Source of the DNA: Trichodelitschia bisporula
Lineage: Eukaryota; Ascomycota; Dothideomycetes; Phaeotrichales; Phaeotrichaceae
Direction: 5' to 3'
NCBI GenBank assembly: GCA_010356995.1
Contig: ML996687.1
Coordinates: 187,803-251,802 of the forward strand
Length of the DNA: 64,000 nucleotides
Below, in pieces: positions 1 through 9,373 of the stretch. The notes beneath the pieces were generated by a model that was not told where the DNA came from, did not search any database, and worked only from the letters and a program-made list of their open reading frames with translations. Each line of letters opens with the position of its first letter. Position 1 is the first letter of the stretch. The position numbers and the translations under genes are program-made.

Positions 1-223
1 TGGTGATGTTCGTTTGCCCGGCGTAGGTGCCGGGGTGGAGGAAGATGCAGGATTGCCGGGAGGGCGGGAGGGCGGCGAGACCGGCGGTGAGGGTTTTGTG
101 GGCCTGGGTGGGCCCGACGGACAAGCAGCCAGGGGGTGGGGTGAGGCGGGATTTGGTGCTTTGGCGGGGGAGGAGGGTTGAGGATGTTGGGGGGAGGAGG
201 AGAAGGAGGGGGAGAAGGAGCAT
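1..223 (-). CDS. Pectin methylesterase (CE8), 5' part only, runs off left edge
   Basis: The minus strand opens with an ATG at 223 and stays open for 74 codons to the window edge. The product starts with a leucine-rich signal peptide (MLLLPLLLLL), followed after about 30 residues by GCLSVG, a stretch of the kind TLTAGLAALP, and then CIFLHPGTY and a Q..I pair. A cysteine, then VG, then repeated LAAL, then C-I-F-x-x-P-G-T-Y is the usual N-terminal pattern of fungal secreted pectinesterases (CE8), which remove methyl esters from homogalacturonan. The catalytic aspartates lie outside the window. An upstream ATG at 242 is out of frame, so 223 is the best start. The family call rests on only about 45 mature residues, so it is probable rather than certain. 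It would fit the AA9 and GH5 wall-degrading genes found further right. Confidence 0.7.
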   Translation of the reverse strand, partial: MLLLPLLLLLPPTSSTLLPRQSTKSRLTPPPGCLSVGPTQAHKTLTAGLAALPPSRQSCIFLHPGTYAGQTNIT

Positions 224-672
224 TTTGGTGGTGATGGGTGCATCGTGAGGGCGGCGATGGTAGTTGGGAAAGGGATATACAGGTATGGGTAGGGCATATG
301 GGCTGGAGATGTGTACGCGGTCGGGGACTCGGTCACTCGTTTCGAGTATTGGGCCGACGGCGGTGGATGGTGTGGTGTGGGGTATATTGCGGGGAAGGGG
401 TGACACTATATTTTGCGGAGAATTGGGCGTTCAAGTGCCCGTTGTATAGAAATGCATATACGCAAGGCTGAAGGCTGGGCATTTAATCCTCGTACTAGAA
501 CTAGTTCTAATCCAGCCCACGGACCCGTCATCGCCGTCATCGCCCTTCACAACCCGCCCCAAAGCCCACGCTTGCTGATATAATGCCAAAGCTCTCCAGA
601 GACAACATAAAGTCTCAAACGAAGTCCACCCCAAGTACCGCAACAAATAATCCCTCCAACCAACCCCACGCA
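224..672. other. Intergenic, no gene seen
   Basis: This is the promoter side of the pectinesterase and the 3' side of the next minus-strand gene. The only open frames are short and unlike known proteins. No repeat or RNA gene was recognised. Confidence 0.5.
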
Positions 673-1204
673 CTACCCCTCCCCCACCCCCCCTATCCGC
701 CTCTCCACAACCCTCTCCTCATGCGTCCCCACCCCCTCCCCCTCCTTCCCCCCCGCCACCCTCTCCCCGCTCCGTCCTCCAGGCTCGAACACGCACCCTA
801 CGGCCAGCCTATGGTGATCATGTCCTATACGCTGCGCGGGGGCGGGCGGCCAGACTATGTCGCGGTTGGTGAGGGTGGGGTAGAGGAGGGAGAGGGCGGT
901 TTGAGGCGTAGACTAAAGCGGGAGGTTAGCCGCTTTCGAGGATATTGTAGGAGGGAAGGGGGCACACCTCATTCCGCTCTCTCGCGGCCCAGATTAATCG
1001 CTCCGCGCTGAGCAGTGTAGCATGCCCCTCCTGCACCGCAAGCCGGGTGGCATACGGCGTAGGCGAGCGAGGGTGAGGGGGGCGCTGCGGCCGCGGGGCC
1101 GGATCGCGGGGAGGCTCAAACCGCCCCCTGAATTCGTTGTAATTCTCTGCCGCCTCCGCCTCCCTGATAGCCGTGGTCCTATCGTCGCCGTAGTAGGTGT
1201 TCAT
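673..1204 (-). CDS. Unknown two-exon protein, 158 aa
   Basis: I do not recognise the family. Exon 1 is 1204..968 (79 codons) and exon 2 is 912..673 (80 codons with the stop). The 55-nt intron has a GTGTGC donor, a GGCTAAC branch site and a TTTAG acceptor. The join is in phase and removes a stop that would otherwise end exon 1 at 926. The protein starts MNTYYGDDRTT, has a charged segment (REAEAAENYNEFRGRF), a proline-rich linker, and then a helix-like block LLSAERLIWAARERNE running into TALSLLYPTLTNRDIVW after the splice. The last 35 residues are Gly/Glu/Arg-rich and may be read-through beyond the true end or part of another exon. It lies tail to head with the pectinesterase. The exon model is an inference from splice signals; the Leu/Trp-containing blocks look like real protein rather than chance frames. 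Confidence 0.5.
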
Positions 1205-1778
1205 ATTGGTAGACACTCGTGGGGCAGAAGGCGAAGTCGTTTTCTCAAAGTCGTTTTCTCGAAGTCCTCGTCTCAAAGTCCTCACCTCCCCTCGCTCCTT
1301 TAAACCCACACCCGCCCCGCTCACACTTCCCCCGCCCCGCAGCCCGGCTTCTGCAATGCACGGCGGTGACGAGGGAGAAGCAGGACCCTGCTCATATGCA
1401 GGCCGCCGCCACGAGGGCCGGGCCGGGCGCGGCGGGAGGGAGAGGGAGGGGGGGCGGAGGGTGGGGCAGGATAGTGGTTGAAAGATCAAAGCCAATGGCG
1501 CGGCGCCGGCCCGGGCCCCACTGCCGTGCGACGCGGAGCTCGAGGCCGCGAAGCGGGTAATGCTGCTGTACATCTAAGCCGTGCATCGTACGGCATAGCA
1601 GGCGGGCCCGCGGCAGGGCGGACGATGCTGTGTAACTACCGCCGGGCTGCGGGTCTGCGGGTCTGCGGGTACCCGGCGTGCAGATCAGGGGAGAGACTCT
1701 GTGTCACCGACCCGGACAGGAAGCGGGTACTCGTACGTATTTCTAAGCTACCTACCTACGGATGTGCGTCACCAGGCT
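1205..1778. other. Intergenic with short imperfect repeats
   Basis: This lies between two minus-strand genes. It contains a direct repeat near 1235-1287 (variants of GTCGTTTTCTC and of AAGTCCTC) and three GCGGGTCT-like units near 1645-1671. No coding sequence was recognised apart from chance frames. Confidence 0.4.
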
Positions 1779-4136
1779 CTACGTCCTCGCGCGCCGTCTC
1801 GCCCTCTCCTCCGCCCTCCCCTCCCGTTCCCGCTGACGCTCAAACCGTTCCATCTCGCGCTCCATCCTCTCCCTTTCCCTCTCCTCCCGCCTGCCCTTCT
1901 CCCCCTTCTCCACCCTCGCCACCGCGTTCTCCGCCTCTCTCTCCCGGACCCGCCCGACGAGATATCCCCACCCCCCATGCCCGAGCGCGCGGGTCCACAC
2001 CCTTCCCCACCCCTTCTCGCACACAGCACATCGCCCCCCATGCACCGTCCTCGCCCTAAAGCCCACCGCTGCATCCGCGCCGCGCCGCTGGGCGTCTGCG
2101 CCATTGTCCGTCCAGCAGGCGGTGCAGACGAGGAATTCGGGGAGCGAGGAGTCAGCCCAGAAACGACCTTCCTCCTCGTCCGAGGCGACACCCGGGACCA
2201 CGGCGCGCAGCGGCGTGAGGTCCACGTCCCCAGATAAGGACGCTGCTTCGTCGACTTGCACCAGCGCATCGAGGCAGCGCGCAAACACACCGCCCCCGCC
2301 GCGGCCAAGCACACATCCGCCCTCGCGCCGCACCCAGCGGCCCTCTAGACACGCGAACAGGCCCGCCAGGCGTCTCCTATCGCGGGCGCACACGACAAAC
2401 GCCGGGCAGCCCTTCAGGCCATATTCGCCCCCCCCCTGACACCCCCCGGTCCCGCTAGTAACGAGGCTCAGATCCCGGCCCCCGCGCCGGAGGGTCAACA
2501 ACCACCCCAGCCTAGCCCACACCCCGCTAAACGAGCACACCGTCTTCCCCCCGCGCGTCACAGGGACGAATCCAGCGCCCATCGGGCCAGTCGCGAATAC
2601 GCCCGCGTAGCAACTCGGACAGACAGCAAAATCCGGCGCCGAGAGCGGCGCGAACCAATCCTGCGCCCTGCTGGCATGGGACCGCGGGCACGGCGGGAGG
2701 TTAATCGGGGCATCCGGCGGCGGGGACACACGGGTCAGCGCACGCGAAGTCTCGGCCTCAGTGCGCTTGCCCCTCGAAGAGGGAGTGGAGCTCAGGCCAC
2801 TGCGCTCGCTCGCCTTCATCGACTCCGAGGAACTCAACCCGCTGCGCTCACTCCCACTCCGCGCCACCTGCCGCCGCGGCTTCGCAAACGCCGTCTCGCT
2901 CGGCATGAGATCCGTGAGCGGATACGGCAGGCCCGAGTCCGCGGTCACGCTGCGGCCCAGGCGGGACGGAGGGCGGAAGCCGCGGGATGTGCGGGAGGGG
3001 GCGTCGGGCTCGCCGACGGGAGAGTGGGGGCCGAAGGGCGAGGCTGCGAGGGGCGAGCCGGGGAGTGGCGAGGTGGGCAAGGACGACTGGGGAAGGTACG
3101 GCGACTGGGGGAAGGGCGAGGCGGCGTAGGACCCGCGGGGCAGGCCGCGCGGCGAGGGGGGCGGGCTATCCGAGTAGCCGTGCGCGTGATGCGATTTGCG
3201 GATTGGGACTGGGAGGGAGGGGGGCGGGAGGTCTGGCCTAGGGGGCTGCACCGCGAATGCTCCAGCCGGGGACGAGAACGAATGGCGGGGCCGGCGACGG
3301 CGGGGCTCTGGATCGCTGGAGTCTGAGGGTTCGGACCGCCGGGTGTGGTGGGGCTCTGGGTCGCTGGTTAAGTCGCTGGAATCCGAAGGGTCGGGCCGAC
3401 GCCTGTGGTGAGGCCTCGCTTCAGTGGAGTCCGAGGGCGCGGGGGCGTGCGCTGAGCTGCCGGACCGCATGTGCCGGCGCAGGGAAGAGGATTTTAACGA
3501 GCCGATGGGGCTGGCTTTGTAGGATCCGATTGGGCTGGGCTTGTACGATGCGAGGGGGGTGTTGGAGCGGGGGGTTAGGGGGCCGGAGGGGGTGTAGGTG
3601 TAGGGCGAGGGGTGGCGGGCGCCGAGGCGAGGGGCTTCGGCATCGACGTTGAGGTTGAGGGAGGGTTTCTGGCGGGAAATGGTGGGCCGACGCTTGGGAT
3701 GGCGGACGGCGGAGGCGGGATCGACGGGCAGCTCGATGAGGATGGGGTCTTGGTCGATGTAGCCACGCATAACGACGTCATCGCTGCTGGATGTGCGTGG
3801 GGGGTGTTCGCGGGCGAGGGAGTGGGCTTCGTCTTCCACGCATGGAGGGGGTGGGTAGGACCTGTGGCGGGGGAGTTTACGGCGCCGGTGATGAGGGGGA
3901 GGGCGGTGACTGGAGGAGGTTGAGCTTGAGGGCGGGGAGGATGCGTACGATGTGTGGGAGGTGTTGAAGGAGCGAGGAGTGAAGGAGCGCGGGGTGTATG
4001 ACGTTGGTCCGTCGAGGGGCGGTGGGTATGGCTGCTGGTGCTGGTTGTAGGAATAGTCGCCGACGGGGATGGGTGCAACGGCGTAGGGATGCGGGTAGTT
4101 GGTGTAGTAGGCGTTGTAGTCGTATGGATAGGCCAT
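1779..4136 (-). CDS. Large Ser/Pro/Arg-rich protein with cysteine-rich C-terminal domain
   Basis: A single open frame of 785 codons. Residues 1-60 are Tyr/Pro/Gln-rich (NYPHPYAVAPIPVGDYSYN). Residues 60 to about 470 are low-complexity Ser/Pro/Arg sequence with short repeats such as SYKPSPIGSYKASPIGSLK and several DPSDSSD-type units. Residues about 475-710 form the conserved part: LPPCPRSH, DFAVCPSCYAGVFATGP, CSFSGVWARLGWLL, CPAFVVC, then LPEFLVCTACW and GGRCAVC. Paired cysteines of this spacing suggest a metal-binding fold. The C-terminus is a highly charged Arg/Glu coiled coil. The layout matches a conserved group of ascomycete proteins often annotated as nuclear matrix (Ser/Arg-related) proteins; its function is not known to me. 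The start at 4136 is the first ATG of the frame and gives the Tyr-rich N-terminus typical of these proteins. Confidence 0.8.
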   Translation of the reverse strand: MAYPYDYNAYYTNYPHPYAVAPIPVGDYSYNQHQQPYPPPLDGPTSYTPRSFTPRSFNTSHTSYASSPPSSSTSSSHRPPPHHRRRKLPRHRSYPPPPCVEDEAHSLAREHPPRTSSSDDVVMRGYIDQDPILIELPVDPASAVRHPKRRPTISRQKPSLNLNVDAEAPRLGARHPSPYTYTPSGPLTPRSNTPLASYKPSPIGSYKASPIGSLKSSSLRRHMRSGSSAHAPAPSDSTEARPHHRRRPDPSDSSDLTSDPEPHHTRRSEPSDSSDPEPRRRRPRHSFSSPAGAFAVQPPRPDLPPPSLPVPIRKSHHAHGYSDSPPPSPRGLPRGSYAASPFPQSPYLPQSSLPTSPLPGSPLAASPFGPHSPVGEPDAPSRTSRGFRPPSRLGRSVTADSGLPYPLTDLMPSETAFAKPRRQVARSGSERSGLSSSESMKASERSGLSSTPSSRGKRTEAETSRALTRVSPPPDAPINLPPCPRSHASRAQDWFAPLSAPDFAVCPSCYAGVFATGPMGAGFVPVTRGGKTVCSFSGVWARLGWLLTLRRGGRDLSLVTSGTGGCQGGGEYGLKGCPAFVVCARDRRRLAGLFACLEGRWVRREGGCVLGRGGGGVFARCLDALVQVDEAASLSGDVDLTPLRAVVPGVASDEEEGRFWADSSLPEFLVCTACWTDNGADAQRRGADAAVGFRARTVHGGRCAVCEKGWGRVWTRALGHGGWGYLVGRVREREAENAVARVEKGEKGRREERERERMEREMERFERQREREGRAEERARRRART

Positions 4137-5406
4137 GGTGGGGCGGTTGGGGTGTGGTCAAGACGATGGGAGGGACCGAAAGGTATTAGAAAGGAATGCC
4201 CGTAGGATAAGAGGCTAGAGGTCTGATTATGTAGGCTTTGTATGTAGGCTGACAACTAGCGGGAGACAAAAACCGGAGGTAAGAGAGACACAATGCATTC
4301 ATGCGCGACCAGCGGCTTTCGTAGCTCATTGCGGGGGATCCAAATCCTTAGTCGAGCAGACAAACGCGGCTGCCATGCTCGCTAGAGGTACTGTAAGTCA
4401 GTTGCATGCTTGCCCAAAGGGGGAGAAGCAGCGGACACCAGACAGACCCACAACTCGCCAGTGATCAACGCAGTCGACAAAGGCCAGGCTGACCACTCGA
4501 GGCCCTGCAAGTCCGCCAGTTAGGGCCGTTATGGACTTGCTGCGAGGTGGGTGTGGGCTTCAGAGCAGGGTAAACGGTGCATGAAGCAAATGAACGAGAG
4601 GCGGTGTCGAGCAGGCGAGGCGGGGCGCATCGGGCCAATGAGCCCTCGGCCCTGACCGGCGCGCATGCAACGTTTGCCGGGAATGTATCAAAGCGTCGAG
4701 GCGTGGCCGCACAAGTCCACGGCAGAGCGACCGCAAAGTGACCGCGCAAGTGACCGCCGGCGGCTGCCGATGATGTCCGCCCCTCTCACCTCAAACCTAC
4801 GAGGTACAGCTCGCAGACGTGCTGGAATCTGCACCGCCCGGGCCAAGAGCCACACCGTGGGGCGCAAGCGTCGTTGGTCCACGTCTCGTGAGTGGTAAGG
4901 CTTCCACACACCTGCCAACGACCGATGAAAAGCGACTTCGCGTACATTAATCCCGCCCGCATCCCTTCTGCCGCTGGTCAAGGAACGTGGCATCCTGAGG
5001 TGCTGCACCGGAGGAAAGCCTTAGACTTCCCCCCTGAGAGTAACCGAGTCCCACCGCTCATCCTGCAGACCATGGAAAATTCACCCAGCAAATGATGCTC
5101 CATCGACCCGTCCCGTGGATCCGGAGCCCGCAACGAGATACCTTTGCGCTGGTACATGGCGTCGGAAAGCTTCCTAGTTACATGGCCCAGCATCCCTCCG
5201 GCACCGAAGTCACCGTTCTCTGGTCCGCTTTCCTGCGCGCGTCGCGCAAAAAGGCAGCATGCGGCATGCGATGAACCCTACCACGGACACTGCTACTCTT
5301 CTAGTCAGTACGTAGTACATCGGCTCTGCAAAGTCCTGCGCCCGCCCCGCTGACTTCGAGTCTCCTAAGTCTAGAATGTCCTCGCTGTCGGCCTGCGACT
5401 TGTCGT
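4137..5406. other. Gene-poor stretch, left part
   Basis: This is the promoter side of the 785-residue gene followed by about 1.1 kb without a recognisable gene. Open frames on both strands are short and overlap each other. No repeat was noticed. It may belong to the same decayed block as the pseudogene next to it. Confidence 0.4.
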
Positions 5407-6403
5407 CTAAGACGGGATCATTGCGGAAATCGACTCCTGCATCGTCAGGACACTCTCGCGTCCGGGTCTGGCCGTCTCTTCGATGCTGTTCAACATGTCA
5501 CTGGCTACACCGTCAGCGTCTGCTCCACCCATCCTCCCCTTCCTGACGTGACTAACGTGTCGATTTCGCCCAGATGTATGGCCAGGATGGGGGTCTCACT
5601 GCCGTGTGCGCTTAAGCTCGGCTGCCATGTGCTGAGAATATCAGCATAGTGTATGCAGATATAAACAGCCCGGACCCGCAGTTCCTGATTCACCGCGGCT
5701 TCACAGACGCCGCGTAGGCTGTGTATCCGCAGGTGTTGGAAAAGCATCGCTACCGGCATCGTGTCGACTCGTTCTCCATCTCCCTAACCCTAAATTTAGT
5801 CATGGATCCTGGAGTCGCTCGGCATAAAGACAGTGGTCCGGATGGGAATCGCGGACTTGGGAAGCCTCCTTGCTGCGCCAATGGGCCAGCAGTGTTGGTC
5901 TGCATAGAGAAGGCAAACACATCAAATGACCTGCAGGAGAGTCCGGATGAGGCCTATTTTGCCTCTCATCTTAGTCAGAGCAATATACACGTTAATGGCC
6001 TCTGCCATAGGGCTGTCAGCGCCTCCGCGCGGTGGGTTCCTTTCCTACATTCGGATATCTCAGCATGCCGACGTTTAGCACAACATGGTCGATTGTGAGG
6101 TCGGAATCTCGGGCGAGCTCGTCCCCAGGGCAGGCCCAGAGGTTAACAGCTGGCGCGCTCAAACCGGTGGCACAAAACAATGATCCTGGCTCCGACGTTA
6201 TGTCGCACAAGAATATCTGGCAGTTCGCAGCAGGATCGCCCCCCGAGTAGTCGCATCGTAGGTGAGATGATTGCGTATCGTGGCAAGCACGCGGTTGCTT
6301 CTCACGAGTAGCTGATTGTTGAACTCGTGCCCGATGCCCTGCAATGCTCCGCAAGTAAGGCAAGTTTTAGGGCGCTGTTGCTTGGAGTCTGCGGTACCTC
6401 ATT
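5407..6403 (-). pseudogene. Decayed short-chain dehydrogenase/reductase (SDR)
   Basis: Read on the minus strand, pieces of an NAD(P)-binding SDR follow one another in the right order but in changing frames. Near 6360-6270 is GALQGIGHEF and NRVLATIRN, the remains of the TGxxxGIG cofactor motif and the following RVxATVR strand. Near 6225-6180 is QIFLCDITSE. Near 6105-6050 is TIDHVVLNVGMLRYPN, equivalent to IDxVVLNAGVLRYPN. Near 5850-5805 is IPIRTTVFMPSDSR, the catalytic-serine strand. Near 5715-5690 is TAYAASVK, the Tyr-Lys active site with one extra residue. Near 5610-5560 is PILAIHLGEIDT, equivalent to the usual HPGxVDT. A possible first ATG is at 6403 and the last frame stops near 5407. The glycine motif is altered, at least two in-frame stops interrupt the pieces, and several frame changes are needed, so this is a dead host gene. 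The closest SDR subfamily cannot be told from the remains. Confidence 0.75.
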
Positions 6404-7837
6404 TCGAGGCTTGGTGGTAGGGCTTCACCCGTATATGCATCTTGGTACTCGGGAAAATACACTTGTACCTGAGAACTGCGGCGGTGAGCGCGGCAAGCCT
6501 GTCGTCGGCAGAGTGCGGGATGCGTCTGCAGTCTACTGGCCTCATCCTGGCTCATCATGAGGCTCCAAGCGAGGCGTTCAGACCTGGTCGGCACATGTAT
6601 GAGGCAGAACTAAAGTTGAGCCGCAACCTGAGTACGACATATTACAGCCTCATCGTTCGTAGAGCGCATCTCGAAAGTCGTAAGTGAAGAACGACTATGA
6701 GGCTGAAGTTTGAACGTCTCCTTAGCAAAAATCCTGTTGCCCTTTGGCCAACCATCCCAGCTTGAATTGTGGGGAAGTTCGTTATTTGCCTTGTCGCCTG
6801 ACAGTCAGCATCCGGATACATCCCACGATCCTTAAGATTTTCGACCGCCGAAGCTGAAGGCATTTGATCGAGACCAGAAGACGTAACGGATACTCGCATC
6901 CGCCAATGTCTACCCGAGGTGCGAATGTACACTCTTGACATTGCAGCGCGGCAGTACTTTCCGTCTTTCGGACGTCCGGCGAGGCATTTGGCAATTTCGA
7001 TGCATTTCGGCTCTCAGGACATGCATGCCAGCTAGCCGAGGACGCCGAGCTACGCGGCTACGGCAAAGAGCGGGACCACGCCATATGGGACATTTTGAAG
7101 AGTGGAGAATTGAACATAGCTGTCCTGCATGTACAAGCAGAATTCTGCAACTGGAACTTTTGGGATCCTTACGGAGCGGTTGTGCGTTTGTTGAGAGTTC
7201 TTCCTCCTGCAGAGTACAACTGCAGCGTCATCGGCGGCCCGTGTGCACGTCACAGAGATGGGTGATCGGTGGAACAGGTTGGGATGAGAAGAGAGGAAGC
7301 ATGATAAGAGAAGCGGAGGACACGCGTGGCTTTTTCAGGTGGCTTCCGTCCCCCACTCCAAGGCAATTGGAGATGCACCGCAATGGAGCAAGAGAGCAGA
7401 GAAGGTTGAGATGCCCTGACATCATGCCTGATCATAGCCAAGCATCCAATCACGATGACTTCAATGTCATGGTAACATATGACTAAGCTGTCTGATTGCG
7501 AATTCATGCCCGCTGATTGGCCTTCGCTCATCTCCGAGTTGTTCCGGCGTCACTCCGACCGCCACAATGTGGCTCGGGACGGATGACCCCATGGCCGTTA
7601 GTGGCTAGCGTGGTTTTGAAGAGCAAAAACCCTTCTCCCGGAGCGTGGCATTGGCCCCGTCATTGTCGCGAGAGTCCCTTCAAGAAGTGCCTGGAGCCCT
7701 GCAACTTTTTCTGCTTCCTCCCTTCCCTCATCTCTGCACTCCAACCAACTCTTCAACACCTGCCTCTGCAACCTCATTCCTATTTCCTAAAGCTTCTACA
7801 CGCACACACACATCCCTTACACCCTTCAGCATTCACA
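6404..7837. other. Gene-poor stretch, right part, with one protein-like frame
   Basis: No intact gene. On the plus strand, 6939-7265 is open for 108 codons and reads like protein (for example GYGKERDHAIWDILKSGELN, then FCNWNFWDPYGAVVRLLRVL), but it lacks a clear start and I do not recognise it. It may be another gene remnant. The last 200 bp before 7838 are C/T-rich and are the likely promoter and 5' leader of the cytochrome c gene. Confidence 0.4.
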
Positions 7838-8462
7838 ATGGGTTTCGAAGAAGGTATGCGCTCTTTTCCGCTTTATCGTAGCTGTTTGCCGCCCGTCGCC
7901 GCCCACCGCCGGGATCGTGGCCTCAAAGCCATTGAGCACCTATACATCCTGCGCATGTGTCTAGCTTTAGCCCTGTGCTTCATTGAGCTGGCGTGACCGC
8001 ATTCGGCTTCCATCTTATCATAAAGTGCAATTGCTGACCTCCCCAGGTGATCTTAAGAAGGGTGCCGGTCTCTTCAAGGTACGCACAAAGAGATAAAGAT
8101 CCTGCTCCACACTGCGCATAAACTCACATCTGTAGACCCGCTGCGCTCAGTGCCACACCCTGAAGGAGGGCGAGGCTAACAAGGTCGGCCCTAACCTGCA
8201 CGGTCTTTTCGGCCGCAAGTCCGGTCAGGTTGAGGGCTTCTCCTACACCGACGCCAACAAGCAGAAGGGTGTTACATGGGAGGAGAGCACTCTTGTGAGT
8301 TTTTACCCGTTCAAAAAGAAAAACATGCCTAACAGTACCTAGTTCGAGTACCTCGAGAACCCCAAGAAGTTCATCCCCGGCACCAAGATGGCCTTCGGTG
8401 GTCTCAAGAAGGCCAAGGACCGGAACGACCTGATCACCTTCCTGCGCGAGGAGACCAAGTAG
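7838..8462 (+). CDS. CYC1: Cytochrome c
   Basis: Four exons (7838-7853, 8047-8078, 8136-8294, 8343-8462) join in phase to a 108-residue protein. It carries electrons from complex III to complex IV in the mitochondrial intermembrane space. The haem attachment motif CAQCH is at residues 19-23, with His23 as axial ligand. [11 protein letters not shown] follows, and Met85 in [12 protein letters not shown] is the second axial ligand. Length and sequence are as expected for a fungal cytochrome c. Exon 1 encodes only five residues plus one base (MGFEE), so the first intron (193 nt) falls right behind the start codon. The other introns are 57 and 48 nt. Nothing is broken. Confidence 0.97.
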
Positions 8463-9373
8463 ACGTGGCGGCAACCTCACCTCACCCCAACCGATTGTAC
8501 GCATAGCACCTTAGACGTTAGCATAATCGTGCGGGAGATGGACCTCCAGATGAGCCGGGATAATCTCCTGTCAGGTTTGGACGACATGATGACGTAGAAA
8601 AAGATAGGGGTTCGGGTCTTCGGTTCCTTTGTAAACTATTGTGGCATTTGATGCGGAACTGGCACGTCTCTGAACAAGGGCTGCTGTGGTGTATTTGGGT
8701 GTGCTGTGTTTCTCTCCGCTTTACTCCACATAGACTTGTACGCTTTGGGTAGTGGGTTAGGGGCTCTCTAATGGATCCTTGACGCTCGCTTTACGCGTGC
8801 ATGGTTGATCGCAATCGCTGTCTTATGTGTACACTTGCGGAGTATATTCCGGTTTGATCGCCGTCCGCTGACCTTGCAAGCGTCCAAGGCGTCTTCGCCA
8901 CAGCCGGCCTCATCAAGTGGATAGAAAGGCCCCAATGCGAAGAGGACGGAATAGCTCAACATGCTGCACCCCATGTCGTGACCCACCTTCGAGATTGCCG
9001 TTACCTTCAGCTCCATACCCACCTTGGACGTCGTTTCTCCAAACCAACTCTGTCCATTCATGCAGGAAACTGTCTGTAATGTTGTAACTGCTAAGAAAAA
9101 CTAGAAAGCCATTGTCGAAGTAGATACAGGTTAAGAGATTAATATCCACTCTTGAGCTTTAAACGGTCAGACATTTACCCCTTCATGGTCGATGTCGGTT
9201 AGTGCCTTAAAGCCTAGGGCATCAATTTCGTACGTGCTTCATACTCCACGACGCGCTTGTGAGCTCCGTCACTATGCGCCGCACCCGCTCTCGAGGGCAA
9301 CAACTAAGGTCGCCATCGATGCTCTATTCCAGCAGCTGAAACAGCTGGTAGTCTGCACCTCAACAACGCCATC
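8463..9373. other. Intergenic, no gene seen
   Basis: This holds the 3' region of cytochrome c and the promoter of VPS39. Open frames are short and not protein-like. No repeat or RNA gene was recognised. Confidence 0.5.

Noticed and set aside
926-1573. 215-codon minus-strand open frame
   Set aside because: Only its inner part from 1204 looks like protein; the first 120 codons are Ser/Pro/Arg composition. The gene is called from 1204 with a splice instead.
2676-3652. Arg/Gly-rich plus-strand frames opposite the 785-residue gene
   Set aside because: Shadow frames of GC-rich, low-complexity coding sequence on the other strand.
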